Below, piece by piece: positions 41,675-52,544 of a stretch of 64,000 nucleotides of DNA. The stretch spans positions 186,001-250,000 of the forward strand of contig NZ_VTER01000002.1 of NCBI RefSeq assembly GCF_008180445.1, in the 5' to 3' direction. This stretch comes from Bacillus_AB infantis_B. Lineage in GTDB: Bacteria > Bacillota > Bacilli > Bacillales > Cytobacillaceae. The notes under the pieces are model-generated. The model made no database searches and was not told the origin of the DNA. It worked only from the letters and a program-made list of their open reading frames with translations. Position 1 is the stretch's first letter. Each line of letters opens with the position of its first letter. Both the position numbers and the translations under genes were made by a program.

Positions 41675-41993
41675 AGTCAACCACTTATATCTCACTTATG
41701 ATAAATATAGTAAAAGGTACAGGTCTTAGGATAGAGGCAAATAAAGAAGCTCGGGGAGATTTAATAGGCTATTTTGCTTAACTGTGAATCTTGGAAAGCA
41801 CTTCAAGGTGCTTTTTTTAAGAGCAGTAAAAGTATTTCATGTATGTATGGGAGATTTGATTTATTTTTGAGGGAAAGTGTGTATCTGCAAAGTAAAAAAA
41901 GTATTTTTTTTGCGAGTGATTTTTCGATGTCTTCGAGTATTATATACAATTTTATAGCCTTGCTGAGTGGTTTATATGTTAGAGGAGGTTACT

Positions 41994-44900
41994 ATGACAC
42001 TAACTATTGTAAAAAAGTATTCTTTAGCACCGCATCAGGAAAATCTTTGGCGTTCGCACTTTTTATCTTCCAAACAAAATCATTTGAACATGTTTACTTC
42101 ATGGCTTCTTCCAGCAACAGCCAATATTAATTCTATAAAGCTATCCTTCCAGCAGATTCATAATAAATATTCATTACTTAAAACTACGTACCATATAGAA
42201 GATGGTAAGCCAATGATGTTATTCCATGAAAATCAACCACTTGATTTTCAGGAAATAAACCTTTCTCACTTAGGTCTTGAAGAATTCAACAGCTATCTAT
42301 GTAAAGAAGCTCATACACCTTTTAATTTAGAGGAAAGTATACTTAAAGTTAGAGTCTTTGAAAATTGCCTAAATCAAAGAATTCTTTTAATTAACATACA
42401 CCATATCGCTATAGACGGAATCTCCATGATGGTAATTATGAAAGAATTAGGGAGTTTGTATGACCTATACTCAAAAGGTGAATTCCCTGATTTCCCCGTT
42501 CTGGACGATAAGTATTTTGAATTCGCAGCTAAGGAAAGGGAGCTATCCCTGGAAAACAAAGAGAGCCGGCATTATTGGAAGAAGAGACTCAAGGAAGGGA
42601 ACGGGATTCATCCTGTAAATCTATCTTCCAAGGATATCAAACCTCATTCTTTTGAAGGGGAAACTATATATTTTTCTGTTGATAAAGAGCTTACACATAC
42701 ACTAAAGCAAACATCAAAGCAACTCGACACCAATTTATACAACATCCTTCTAGCAGCCTTCCAAATTTTATTACATAAATACTCCCAGCAAAAGCATATT
42801 TGGGTGGGTACTCCGTTCTTTAATAGAACTAGAAAAACAATTAAATCAGTGGGGTTTTACGCTAACACCATCTTTATAGACGGAATGTTCACCAATGAGT
42901 TATCCATAAGAGACTTAGTAAAACAGCTATCCGAAAAATTCGAAAGTAGTAAAAAACACCTGAATATATCCTACTCCAGCCTTTTAAAAATAATGCAGGA
43001 AAATAGAGCGGCTGAAACTCATGGCGGTCCCAATATAATGTTTAATTTCCCTAACTTGAGCAGCTTAACAAAGAATAACCTGGGTTCCGCTTTCCTTGGA
43101 GTTCCTGGTGAGAAAGGGAAATTTGGAACACTTGAATTTGAAGTGTATCCCTTAAAAAGAATGTTCACCCAATTTGAAATTGAATTTGATGGCATTGAAT
43201 CCAAGGAGGGCATTTCTTTCCGCCTTCAATTTGATCCGACTAAATATGACCTGGATTTAATGAAACGATTTTCTGCACACTTTGTTCAAATCCTTAAAGG
43301 AATTACGAGCAGCGCAGACTCTAGTGTAGATGAGCTCCCATTGTTAAAAGAAAGCGAAATGGAGTATCAAATTAATAATCTGAATCCCAAGCTCCTTTTC
43401 AATAGTACAGACAAGCCAAACTTAATAAGTGTTATAGAAGAGCAAGCGCGATTAAACCCGAATGCTGTTGCAGTAACTGATGGGGAAAGGAACCTTACAT
43501 TCAGAGAATTGTCAGAAACATCAAGCAGAATTTCAGGTAGCTTAATTGACCGAGGAATCCATCCAGAAGAAAAAATTGGACTCGCCATTAAAAATAGTAT
43601 AGAGGCTGTATCTGGCATATTAGGGATACTAAAGGCAGGTGCTGTCTATGTACCTCTTGATCCTAATTATCCTAAAGAAAGAATTGAATATATGTTAGAT
43701 GATGCATGTATCACAAGTATCATTACAGATGGATCTCTGGGTTTAAGTTTGCCAGAAACAAACTATATTTTCTTTAAGGATTTAGTTAATGGCCAAACAC
43801 AAATCAGTGATATAAATCCTAAACAGCTCGCTTATATTATATATACTTCAGGTTCTACAGGCAGACCCAAGGGAGTTATGGTGACGCATGAAAATATATA
43901 TTATTCTACTTTATCCAGGAATAATGTTTATTCGTTGAAAGAGAGCTGCCGGTTTCTTCTGCTGTCATCTATTTCTTTTGACAGCTCGATGGTAGGAATT
44001 TTTTGGACTTTAAGCATAGGTGGATCTGTGGTTCTTACTGACATGAAAAATCAGCTGGATGTACAGCACTTATTGGGATTAATAGAGAAGGAAAAAGTGA
44101 CCCATTTGCTAAGTGTGCCTTCATTTATACAGATGCTGCTTAGTCAAGCTACACAAGAGCAACTAAGCAGCCTTGAATGTGCAATTGTAGCAGGTGAACC
44201 TTTTCCCAAAAGCTTACATGCCTATCAAAAAGAAAAGTTTCCCAACCTTTTTCTTTTTAATGAATACGGTCCTACTGAAGGAACTGTGTGGTCAAGTTAT
44301 TATCAAGTTGATGAAAATTTCAACCATTCATCAGTCCCAATCGGCTATCCTTCTCCTCATGCAAATATATTTATACTTGATAAGCATCTTAATTTAATTC
44401 CGCAGGGAACTGAAGGCGAAATATATATAAGTGGGCAGGGAGTTACTAGAGGTTATAACAATCATCCTATACAAACAGCAGAAAAGTTCATACCAAGTCC
44501 ATATGGAAATGGGGAAAGACTATATAAAACTGGTGACCTTGCAAGCTATAACGAGGATGGAAGTATCCATTTTCACGGCAGAGTGGATGGACAGGTTAAA
44601 ATAAATGGTTTCCGCATTGAAGTTGGAGAAATAGAAGCAACGATTGAAGAAGAACAAGATGTAAAGAAGGCGGTCGTACTCCTGAAGAAAGAAAAGAATC
44701 TTCCAGCGAGATTATTCGCTTTCATAGCAGCTCCTAATGATTTCTCAGTAAATGAACTTAAGCGGAAATTAATCTCTCGCCTTCCTCACTATATGGTTCC
44801 TTCAAGTTATATCGTATTGCCTGAGCTTCCATTAACACCAAATGGAAAGATTAATACAAAACACTTATTAGAATTGAAGTTAGATTCAAATAAGAAAAAG

Positions 44901-46532
44901 CATCACATTATCCACCCAGTCACTGCTGAAGAGAAAATGCTCTGTAAAGTACTTGCTGAGATACTGCAGGAAGAAGTGAGTTTAAATGATAGCTTTTTCG
45001 AAATAGGTGGAGATTCTATCCTTGCTATACAACTATCATCAAAACTCATGGAAAAAGGTTGGGTATTAAAGCCAAAAGACATATTTGATAAGAAAACAAT
45101 CCTGAATATTGCCAAGGCAATGAAGGTCAAGGAAAAGGGAAAAATTATAAAAGTCGCAGATGGCAATGAATTTCAGCTAACACCCATACAAAAATGGTTC
45201 TTTTCTCAGAATTTTTTATATCAGAACCACTGGAATCAAGCAGTCCGATTAAGAATTAGAAAAGATATTCCATATGTTTGGCTAGAAGAAGCTATTACAT
45301 ATCTTTTGAAGGTTCATCCATCGCTTAGATTGAGATTCTTTCAAAAAAACGGAAGCTGGATGCAAAAAATTGAGGAATCAAATGGATTCTCCTTCAAGCT
45401 AATACGAAGAGAAGTAAACTATCCTTCTAATTCAGAGAAGGAAATAAGCAGATTTTCTAATGAACTTCAAGCATCATTAAATATTCAAGATGGCCTGCTT
45501 TTTACTGCTGCCTATTTTGACTGTGAAGCTGAATCAGAAAATGAACTTATTATTATTGCACACCATTTGATAGTTGATATGGTTTCTTGGCAGATAATAT
45601 TACAAGATTTAGACCATCTTATAGGACAAAAAATATCTGGAGAAAAATTTTTTTTACAAGATGAAGAGTTTAACTACTCAGATTGGTTTCATCATCTTAT
45701 AGAACAGAACGTAGAACCTTACGATCAAGAAAAGGAACATTATGTAACGGCGTTAGATAGCATGAATAAAGGGAGTGAAGGGAGCAAAAAATCGGCGGTA
45801 GCAAAGCTTGAGAAAGAAAGTACCAGCACCCTTTTGAAGGATGTTCCAAAGTACTTTGAAACAAAGCCTAATGAAGTTATTCTTGCAGCCATTTGTTTAT
45901 CCTTAAAAGGTATTAAAGGAATTAGAGACATTAAGATCGACCTGGAGGGGCATGGAAGAGAACCATTTAGTTCAGATATTGATTTATCTAGGACTGTTGG
46001 ATGGTTTACCAATGTTTGTCCTATTTTGCTAGAGAGCGAATATATAGTAAATCCTGATAATCACTTATTGAAACATATTAAAAATAGACTCAGGGGTGTT
46101 CCGAATGGAGGAATAACCCATGCAATCGCTCGATGGTTAAACCAAAACGAAGAGACGCATAGGCATAATAGTCCCTTTAGCTATAACTATCTTGGAAAAA
46201 TTGATCAAGCATTTTTTCGAGCAAAACATTTTTCCTTCCACAGTTATTTAAGCGACTCAGTTAGGAATCCTGAGGAAAAAAGAAGTTATCTGTTAGAATT
46301 CGAGCCTTATATTCTTAATGAACAATTATATATGAAGATAATTTATGGCCCGAGTTTTTCTGAGAATGGAATGACTAGTATGTGTGAAGATATATTAGAA
46401 AATATTAGAAAATTAATAATATTCTGTACTGAAACTGAGGAAATCGGCATGGTGGCAAGCGATTTTCCAAATGCAAACTTGGATCAGGGAGCTTTAGATA
46501 GATTCTTGCTTTCTTTAAAACAAAGTAACTAA
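41994..46532 (+). CDS. NRPS subunit 1: C-A-T-E
   Basis: 1,512 residues from ATG 41994 (AGAGGAGG upstream). Condensation domain (about 1-430) with HHIAIDG at 136-142, in first position, so it may acylate the first residue (starter C). Adenylation domain (about 460-960) with IYTSGSTGRPKG near 616. Carrier domain with EIGGDS, Ser 1008. Epimerisation domain (about 1060-1500) with HHLIVDMVSW at 1190 and EGHGRE…LSRTVGWFT. By-eye specificity residues (235…331, 517) read D-S-V-L-I-A-E-V-W-K; seven agree with the histidine code I remember (DSELTAEVCK), so a D-His-like residue is a weak prediction. Confidence 0.9.
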   Translation: MTLTIVKKYSLAPHQENLWRSHFLSSKQNHLNMFTSWLLPATANINSIKLSFQQIHNKYSLLKTTYHIEDGKPMMLFHENQPLDFQEINLSHLGLEEFNSYLCKEAHTPFNLEESILKVRVFENCLNQRILLINIHHIAIDGISMMVIMKELGSLYDLYSKGEFPDFPVLDDKYFEFAAKERELSLENKESRHYWKKRLKEGNGIHPVNLSSKDIKPHSFEGETIYFSVDKELTHTLKQTSKQLDTNLYNILLAAFQILLHKYSQQKHIWVGTPFFNRTRKTIKSVGFYANTIFIDGMFTNELSIRDLVKQLSEKFESSKKHLNISYSSLLKIMQENRAAETHGGPNIMFNFPNLSSLTKNNLGSAFLGVPGEKGKFGTLEFEVYPLKRMFTQFEIEFDGIESKEGISFRLQFDPTKYDLDLMKRFSAHFVQILKGITSSADSSVDELPLLKESEMEYQINNLNPKLLFNSTDKPNLISVIEEQARLNPNAVAVTDGERNLTFRELSETSSRISGSLIDRGIHPEEKIGLAIKNSIEAVSGILGILKAGAVYVPLDPNYPKERIEYMLDDACITSIITDGSLGLSLPETNYIFFKDLVNGQTQISDINPKQLAYIIYTSGSTGRPKGVMVTHENIYYSTLSRNNVYSLKESCRFLLLSSISFDSSMVGIFWTLSIGGSVVLTDMKNQLDVQHLLGLIEKEKVTHLLSVPSFIQMLLSQATQEQLSSLECAIVAGEPFPKSLHAYQKEKFPNLFLFNEYGPTEGTVWSSYYQVDENFNHSSVPIGYPSPHANIFILDKHLNLIPQGTEGEIYISGQGVTRGYNNHPIQTAEKFIPSPYGNGERLYKTGDLASYNEDGSIHFHGRVDGQVKINGFRIEVGEIEATIEEEQDVKKAVVLLKKEKNLPARLFAFIAAPNDFSVNELKRKLISRLPHYMVPSSYIVLPELPLTPNGKINTKHLLELKLDSNKKKHHIIHPVTAEEKMLCKVLAEILQEEVSLNDSFFEIGGDSILAIQLSSKLMEKGWVLKPKDIFDKKTILNIAKAMKVKEKGKIIKVADGNEFQLTPIQKWFFSQNFLYQNHWNQAVRLRIRKDIPYVWLEEAITYLLKVHPSLRLRFFQKNGSWMQKIEESNGFSFKLIRREVNYPSNSEKEISRFSNELQASLNIQDGLLFTAAYFDCEAESENELIIIAHHLIVDMVSWQIILQDLDHLIGQKISGEKFFLQDEEFNYSDWFHHLIEQNVEPYDQEKEHYVTALDSMNKGSEGSKKSAVAKLEKESTSTLLKDVPKYFETKPNEVILAAICLSLKGIKGIRDIKIDLEGHGREPFSSDIDLSRTVGWFTNVCPILLESEYIVNPDNHLLKHIKNRLRGVPNGGITHAIARWLNQNEETHRHNSPFSYNYLGKIDQAFFRAKHFSFHSYLSDSVRNPEEKRSYLLEFEPYILNEQLYMKIIYGPSFSENGMTSMCEDILENIRKLIIFCTETEEIGMVASDFPNANLDQGALDRFLLSLKQSN

Positions 46533-46546
46533 TAAGGAGCACCTGT

Positions 46547-49500
46547 ATGGATTTAAAAAATATTGTAAATATCTATGAATGTTCTCCTTTACAAAAAGGA
46601 ATGTTATTTCATACCGTTCATCAACCTGAATCTGATTTGTATATTGAACAGATTAGATTAACATTCACCGCTGCTCTCGATAAACAATTATTTCAAGAGG
46701 CTTGGGAAAGCACAATTGAACGTCACGATGCTCTTAGAACAACTTTTCATTGGAAAGGGACAGACATACCACTACAAGTGGTTCTCAAAAAGATTTCAGT
46801 TCCCTGGGTCGAAGAATCCTGGAAACTTCAAAAAGCAGAAGCTAAAGAACAACTGGATCTGACAGCCGGGAATATTCGCAAACAGCCTATTGATATTGAG
46901 AAAGGGCCACTCATGAAGTTTACATTAATAGAAATGAGTGATGGTCTAGAATTTATCTGGACTTTTCACCACCTTTTAATGGATGGGTGGTCTATGCCTA
47001 TTGTTCTCAGAGATGTCCTTTACAATTATCAATCTCTCGTGGATAAGAAACCTGTTAGTGGCAAAACCCCCCCACAATATGGGGAGTATATATCCTGGTT
47101 GAAAAATCAAGATCTAAAAGAAGCTCTGAATTTTTTCAAACAAAAATATGAAGGGTTTACCGAACCTAGTTATTTAACAACAAAGGCAGTAAGCAATATA
47201 CACATCATACAGAATCATTATAAAGATTTCTTTATAGATGAGCAGGAAAGAAAACAACTAGAGTCAATTGCCCGTACCCATAATGTAACTTTATTTTCTG
47301 TGTTACAAAGCATATGGGCTTTGTTAATCAATAGCAGGACCAATCAATCAGATGTGGTAATGGGAACAGTCATGTCAGGACGCAGACCAGAGGTCCCAAA
47401 CTCAAATGAAATTGTGGGACCTTTCATTAACACATTGCCATTAAGAATTAAACTGAAAAGAAATAGCAGCCTGCTGGATATTATCCAACAGGTTCAAAAG
47501 GAGCAGACTGAACTGCTCCAATATGAATATACTCCTTTGTTTGAGGTACAAAAGGCGAGTGGTCTTAATGCTGATAAGCCACTATTTGACAATATAATTG
47601 TTTTCGAAAACTATCCCTTTGATCCTAAATTATTTCAAGACGGTAACTTATCGATCACAGCATTCCAAGTGGAGGAGAAATCTAACTTTCCAGTAAGCCT
47701 GGCAATCATCCCTCTCGAAGGAAAGTTGCTTCTGCGTCTGCATTTTTCTACTGATGCTATAGGGGAAGAAGAAGCAGATGAAATACTAAGCAGTGTTGCT
47801 CTATTGACAAAGCAGATGATTGATAATATTAATCGTCCGATTGATAGCTTGCAATTAAGAGCTGATACAGATATAGAAATATCTAAATGGGACTTATCTG
47901 ATAGCTTTGAATCCTATGAACTCATACAAGCAATGACATTACACGAACAATTTGAAGAACAGGCAATAAAATACGGAGATAGAATTGCAGTGAATAGTGA
48001 ACTTGATAACTATACATATAAAGAATTGAGTTATCATTCGAATCGATTAGCAGCGTATATACAATCCAAAGGATTTTCCGTTGGACAGCATATTGCGGTA
48101 ATGATGGAAAAATCTTCTGATCTTATCATTGCAGTTCTAGGTATCTTAAAGGCGGGAGGAGTTTATGTTCCCGTTGATGAACAAATGCCGAAAGAACGAA
48201 TCAACTATATTTTAAGAGATAGTGATGCAGCCTTTATAATTACTGGCAGAAGAAATACGATCCCTTTCTATGATGGGGTCCCCTGTATTTCTGTCTCAAG
48301 CCATGCAGAAGGAACTGAAGGGATAGAAAATCCGAAAGTTAGAGATAATCAAGCTGCTTATTTAATGTATACCTCAGGATCCACAGGGGAGCCCAAAGGT
48401 GTGACAGTAACACATAAAGCGGCATCTCTTCATTATCAGGCTTTCAAAAGTACATTTGAAATTAATGAAGCAGATAAGGTTCTTCAATTTGGAACAATTA
48501 CTTTTGATCCGTCCCTGGAGCAAATCTTTCCTACGCTTTTTAGCGGAGGAGAAGTCTTTATTCGAGGTGAGCATTTATGGGATGCTCAAGAATTGGTAGA
48601 CAAAGTCAATGAGTACGGCATTACCATCGGGAACCTCCCAACACCTTATTGGAATGAAGTAGTACAGTACTTTGAACTTACTGCTAAAACCATCTTTATG
48701 CCGTCTATGAGAATGCTTGCTGTCGGAGGAGACAAACTTTCTAAGATCCATGTTGAAAAGTGGAATATAGTCCATAGAGGTAAAACAGAGCTTTATAACT
48801 TCTATGGTCCAACAGAAATCGTGACAACTTGTACGTTCTATAAAGTGACAGAGGACTTGGCAGATACAGCAACTATTAGTATAGGTAAGCCGTTTACAAC
48901 TAGAAGGGCTTATATCTTGGATAGTATGGATCGTGAAGTGCCAATCGGAAAACCGGGCGAGTTGTACATTGGCGGACCAATATTAGCAAATGGATATCAC
49001 CTTAAACCTGCGCAAACAGCTGAACGATTTATACCAGACCCTTTCAGCCCTATTCCGGGTTCAAGGATGTATCGTACAGGGGATATAGTCGCTTCATCTC
49101 TATCTGGGGATATTCTCTTTCATGGCAGGAATGATGATCAACTAAAAATACGAGGTTATAGAGTCGAACTTGAAGAAATCGAAAGAGCACTGCTCTCCAT
49201 AGCGGGAGTAAGTCAGGCAGTAGTTAAAGCCGAAAATATTTTGGAAAGAAAAACTCTTATTGCATATATAAGTTCAGAGAATTCTATGAAGCAGCAGCAA
49301 GTTAAAAGCATACTTTCAAAGTCACTACCTGAGTATATGATTCCTAAATCAATCGTTATCCTCGATAAATTGCCTATACTCACCAATGGAAAAGTTGATC
49401 TTCAGGCTCTTCCATTACCAAAACAGCCTGAAGATAAAAGTACTGCCACTAGTACTATTCCTAAAAATACTCTTCAGGAAAAGATGGTTTTAATCTGGAA

Positions 49501-52500
49501 GAGAGTTTTAGGGATTGATTATTTAGGTATTCAGGATAACTTTTTTGAACTTGGAGGGGATTCAATTTTAGCCCTCCAAATAACTTCACAAAGTCAGGAA
49601 GATAACATTCATCTCACTACAAAGGATATTTTTGAGCATCAAACAATAGAAGAAATATCCTATAATCTTCTTGAAAAAGAAAGAAATGAAGATCTCGATT
49701 TATTTCTGTCTAATATAGACGAATCAGATAATCAGCCATTCACACCTGTAATGAATTGGTTTTTTGAAAAGAACCTTTCTAATCCGCATCATTGGAATCA
49801 GTCGATTCTTATCAGTTCCAAAGAAGACCTCTCAGTTATTGAATTTAAACAAGCGTTAGAGCACGTAGTGAGAACACACCCTGTCTTTCAGGCAAGATAT
49901 ATTTTTAACAGTGAGAACTGGATGCAATTTTCGGATGATGGCCCGTCCTATAATTTTGAAGTAATTGACTTACAGGGAAATGATAAAAGCGATATAAAAG
50001 GTACAAAAATAATAGAAGCCCAATCTACACTAGATATCAGCAAGGGGCCTCTCATGAGGATTCTTTACTTCAGAAATAAGGGAGAAAACAAATTCGAGGT
50101 ATTCCTAACGATTCATCATCTTATTATGGATGGGGTCTCCTGGAGAATAATATTAGAAGATTTACAAACTGCCTACTTGCAAATCTTAAATAACGAACAA
50201 GTAAAATTACAAACGGAGAACTTTTCTTTCAAGGATTGGGGACATTTTCTTAAGCGTTTTGCAAAAAGCGAAAAGCTCCTAGGTGAATATCCTTATTGGA
50301 AAAAAGCAGCAGAGGCAAGTATGTGTATACCTAGAGATTTTGAAACAGTAAGTGATGAACAAAATACTGAGCAAACCAAGAGTAAAAAGACATTTATTTT
50401 TACCGAACAGGAAACAGAATATCTCTTAACTGGAGTAAATAATCACTTAGGTGCCAAGATACAAGAAACCCTTATAACAAGTTTAATCGTTACTTTAAGA
50501 AATTGGACAGGAAATGAAAATGTCAAAATTGACCTGGAGGGGCATGGACGGGAGGAACTAATCAAAGGTATACACCTAAACCGTACTGTGGGCTGGTTTA
50601 CTTCATTATATCCTTTCTATTTTCAAACAGATAAAAGCAAATCTTTGCTGCAGCTTTTAACTGATACCCTTATTCAAATTCGTGATATCCCGAATAACGG
50701 AATTGGATATGGACTATTAAAGTACTTTTCGGGCAGAACACTGCAAGAAGAAACCGCTGAGGTTAGTTTTAATTATTTAGGCCAATTCATGAATTCACAT
50801 GGAAACGGAATTTTTGAAATAACAGCTAACAATGTTGATACCATTAGGGATCCAGAGTCTAAAAGAGCGTACTTAATTGATATTGAAGGAGCGGTGATTG
50901 AAGGGAAACTGTATTTGGACTGGTTATACAGTAACCGTATTCATACAGATCAAACGATTGATTTGCTCATCTCAGATTTCGTTTCAAATGTGAAGAGAAT
51001 AATATCCTTAGCCAAGCAGTTTGAAAATTCATTAGTAAAGCCAAAAGCTTTTCCTAAAGTTAACCTGAGCGAAGAAGAGTGGGATCTTGTTACAGATTAT
51101 TCTACTGATCTGGAAGATATTTATCCCTTATCGCCAGTACAAGAGGGCATGCTTTTCCACACGCTTTTGCACCCTGGTTCAGGGGTCTATGTGGAACAAA
51201 TGGCGTTCCGAATATACGGTGATTTATCAGCAGAGGGGTTTTCGAAAGCGTGGAATCACGTTTTGGAATCCAACAGTATTCTTAGAGCAGACTTTCTTTG
51301 GGAAGGGTTTCAAAGGCCAATCCATGTAATTAACCCGATTAGCAAAGTCAAAGTTGAGTTCATGGATTGGACTGGAAGGGCTGCTGTAAATATAGAGGAA
51401 GAATTAAGGCTGTTAAGAGACAAGGAAAGATTAGAAGGGTTTAGTCCTGGAAAGGACCCTATGATAAAACTGAAACTAATCCTTCTTGACAATAACCTGC
51501 ATTATTTTATATGGACCTACCATCACTTACTTCTTGATGGGTGGTCAATGCCAATGGTGATAAATCAGCTATCAGATTCTTATAATGCCTTTAATACCGG
51601 AAAAGAACTGAACAAGATTTCTACTCTATCTTTTGGTGATTTTTCTTACTGGCAAAGTAAACAAGACTTTTCAAGCGGCAGGGAATTCTGGCTTGAGAAA
51701 TTAAATGATTACGAGAATAGGGCTATGCTGAATGGCAGCAGAACATCAGAGGAAAATATGAATAAAGAAATGAAATTTCAGGTCTCTAATATAATCTCCA
51801 AAAACCTGAAAGCTTTAGCTGCCAATAAAAAAACCACCCTTAATTCAGTGATTCAGTCTGGCTGGGCTTTGTTGCTGGGTACGCTCGGGAGAAAAGACCA
51901 AGTAATATTTGGATCCGTATTGTCCGGTCGCTCAGCTCCGATAGAGGGGATTGAGGGAATGGTTGGGATGTTCATCAATACTTTACCTGTTGGGATCAGG
52001 ATTGAAAGGGAAAAGTCTGTAAGTGACTTTCTAATAGAAATGCATAATACCCAAAGGACAATAAATCAATTTGAACATACTCCGTTTATCAATGTAAAAG
52101 AGGCAATAGGATACAAACAGAAAGAACCTCTGTTTGATACTTGTCTAATCTTTGCAAATTTTCCTAATGTGCTTTCCTCGGAAGGAGAGGCACAACTGCT
52201 CGAGGGAGTTTCTATACAAAATGTGGAGATTACTGAACAAACAAATTTCCCTTTAACATTGTCCATTGTTCCAGGAGAAAGAATCTCTCTTGATATTAAT
52301 TACAGCTGTTCACAATATAACGAAGAGGATATTAATTTATATTTAAAATTACTTGAAAAAATCCTGGTAGATATAGCTGCTAATCCAGACTGTAAATTGG
52401 ATAAACTGATGGCTTCATTCAGCAGGTTTGCAGATGATTTGACAGAGACTGCCTCCCACCAAAAAAAAGAAACAAACAGAAGCAATTTAAACAATAGGAG

Positions 52501-52522
52501 AAGAAAGCCGGTAACACTCTAA
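46547..52522 (+). CDS. NRPS subunit 2: C-A-T-E-C
   Basis: 1,991 residues, 14 nt after subunit 1, SD AAGGAG. C domain with PLQKGMLFHT and HHLLMDGWS (about 141), of the type that accepts D-donors, as expected after an E domain. A domain with MYTSGSTGEPKG near 607, carrier ELGGDS Ser 1006, E domain with HHLIMDGVSW (1190) and EGHGREE, then a second complete C domain (about 1525-1960; SPVQEGMLFHT, HHLLLDGWS at 1659) at the C-terminus with no A or T after it. That last C domain must work with the A-T of the next synthetase. By-eye code D-P-E-N-A-G-F-T-T-K; I cannot assign it. Confidence 0.9.
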   Translation: MDLKNIVNIYECSPLQKGMLFHTVHQPESDLYIEQIRLTFTAALDKQLFQEAWESTIERHDALRTTFHWKGTDIPLQVVLKKISVPWVEESWKLQKAEAKEQLDLTAGNIRKQPIDIEKGPLMKFTLIEMSDGLEFIWTFHHLLMDGWSMPIVLRDVLYNYQSLVDKKPVSGKTPPQYGEYISWLKNQDLKEALNFFKQKYEGFTEPSYLTTKAVSNIHIIQNHYKDFFIDEQERKQLESIARTHNVTLFSVLQSIWALLINSRTNQSDVVMGTVMSGRRPEVPNSNEIVGPFINTLPLRIKLKRNSSLLDIIQQVQKEQTELLQYEYTPLFEVQKASGLNADKPLFDNIIVFENYPFDPKLFQDGNLSITAFQVEEKSNFPVSLAIIPLEGKLLLRLHFSTDAIGEEEADEILSSVALLTKQMIDNINRPIDSLQLRADTDIEISKWDLSDSFESYELIQAMTLHEQFEEQAIKYGDRIAVNSELDNYTYKELSYHSNRLAAYIQSKGFSVGQHIAVMMEKSSDLIIAVLGILKAGGVYVPVDEQMPKERINYILRDSDAAFIITGRRNTIPFYDGVPCISVSSHAEGTEGIENPKVRDNQAAYLMYTSGSTGEPKGVTVTHKAASLHYQAFKSTFEINEADKVLQFGTITFDPSLEQIFPTLFSGGEVFIRGEHLWDAQELVDKVNEYGITIGNLPTPYWNEVVQYFELTAKTIFMPSMRMLAVGGDKLSKIHVEKWNIVHRGKTELYNFYGPTEIVTTCTFYKVTEDLADTATISIGKPFTTRRAYILDSMDREVPIGKPGELYIGGPILANGYHLKPAQTAERFIPDPFSPIPGSRMYRTGDIVASSLSGDILFHGRNDDQLKIRGYRVELEEIERALLSIAGVSQAVVKAENILERKTLIAYISSENSMKQQQVKSILSKSLPEYMIPKSIVILDKLPILTNGKVDLQALPLPKQPEDKSTATSTIPKNTLQEKMVLIWKRVLGIDYLGIQDNFFELGGDSILALQITSQSQEDNIHLTTKDIFEHQTIEEISYNLLEKERNEDLDLFLSNIDESDNQPFTPVMNWFFEKNLSNPHHWNQSILISSKEDLSVIEFKQALEHVVRTHPVFQARYIFNSENWMQFSDDGPSYNFEVIDLQGNDKSDIKGTKIIEAQSTLDISKGPLMRILYFRNKGENKFEVFLTIHHLIMDGVSWRIILEDLQTAYLQILNNEQVKLQTENFSFKDWGHFLKRFAKSEKLLGEYPYWKKAAEASMCIPRDFETVSDEQNTEQTKSKKTFIFTEQETEYLLTGVNNHLGAKIQETLITSLIVTLRNWTGNENVKIDLEGHGREELIKGIHLNRTVGWFTSLYPFYFQTDKSKSLLQLLTDTLIQIRDIPNNGIGYGLLKYFSGRTLQEETAEVSFNYLGQFMNSHGNGIFEITANNVDTIRDPESKRAYLIDIEGAVIEGKLYLDWLYSNRIHTDQTIDLLISDFVSNVKRIISLAKQFENSLVKPKAFPKVNLSEEEWDLVTDYSTDLEDIYPLSPVQEGMLFHTLLHPGSGVYVEQMAFRIYGDLSAEGFSKAWNHVLESNSILRADFLWEGFQRPIHVINPISKVKVEFMDWTGRAAVNIEEELRLLRDKERLEGFSPGKDPMIKLKLILLDNNLHYFIWTYHHLLLDGWSMPMVINQLSDSYNAFNTGKELNKISTLSFGDFSYWQSKQDFSSGREFWLEKLNDYENRAMLNGSRTSEENMNKEMKFQVSNIISKNLKALAANKKTTLNSVIQSGWALLLGTLGRKDQVIFGSVLSGRSAPIEGIEGMVGMFINTLPVGIRIEREKSVSDFLIEMHNTQRTINQFEHTPFINVKEAIGYKQKEPLFDTCLIFANFPNVLSSEGEAQLLEGVSIQNVEITEQTNFPLTLSIVPGERISLDINYSCSQYNEEDINLYLKLLEKILVDIAANPDCKLDKLMASFSRFADDLTETASHQKKETNRSNLNNRRRKPVTL

Positions 52523-52544
52523 ATTAATCAGGAGGTACATGAAT

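Noticed and set aside
41774..42130. 118-codon frame overlapping the start of NRPS subunit 1
   Set aside because: Out of frame with the synthetase, crosses a terminator-like hairpin, no SD.
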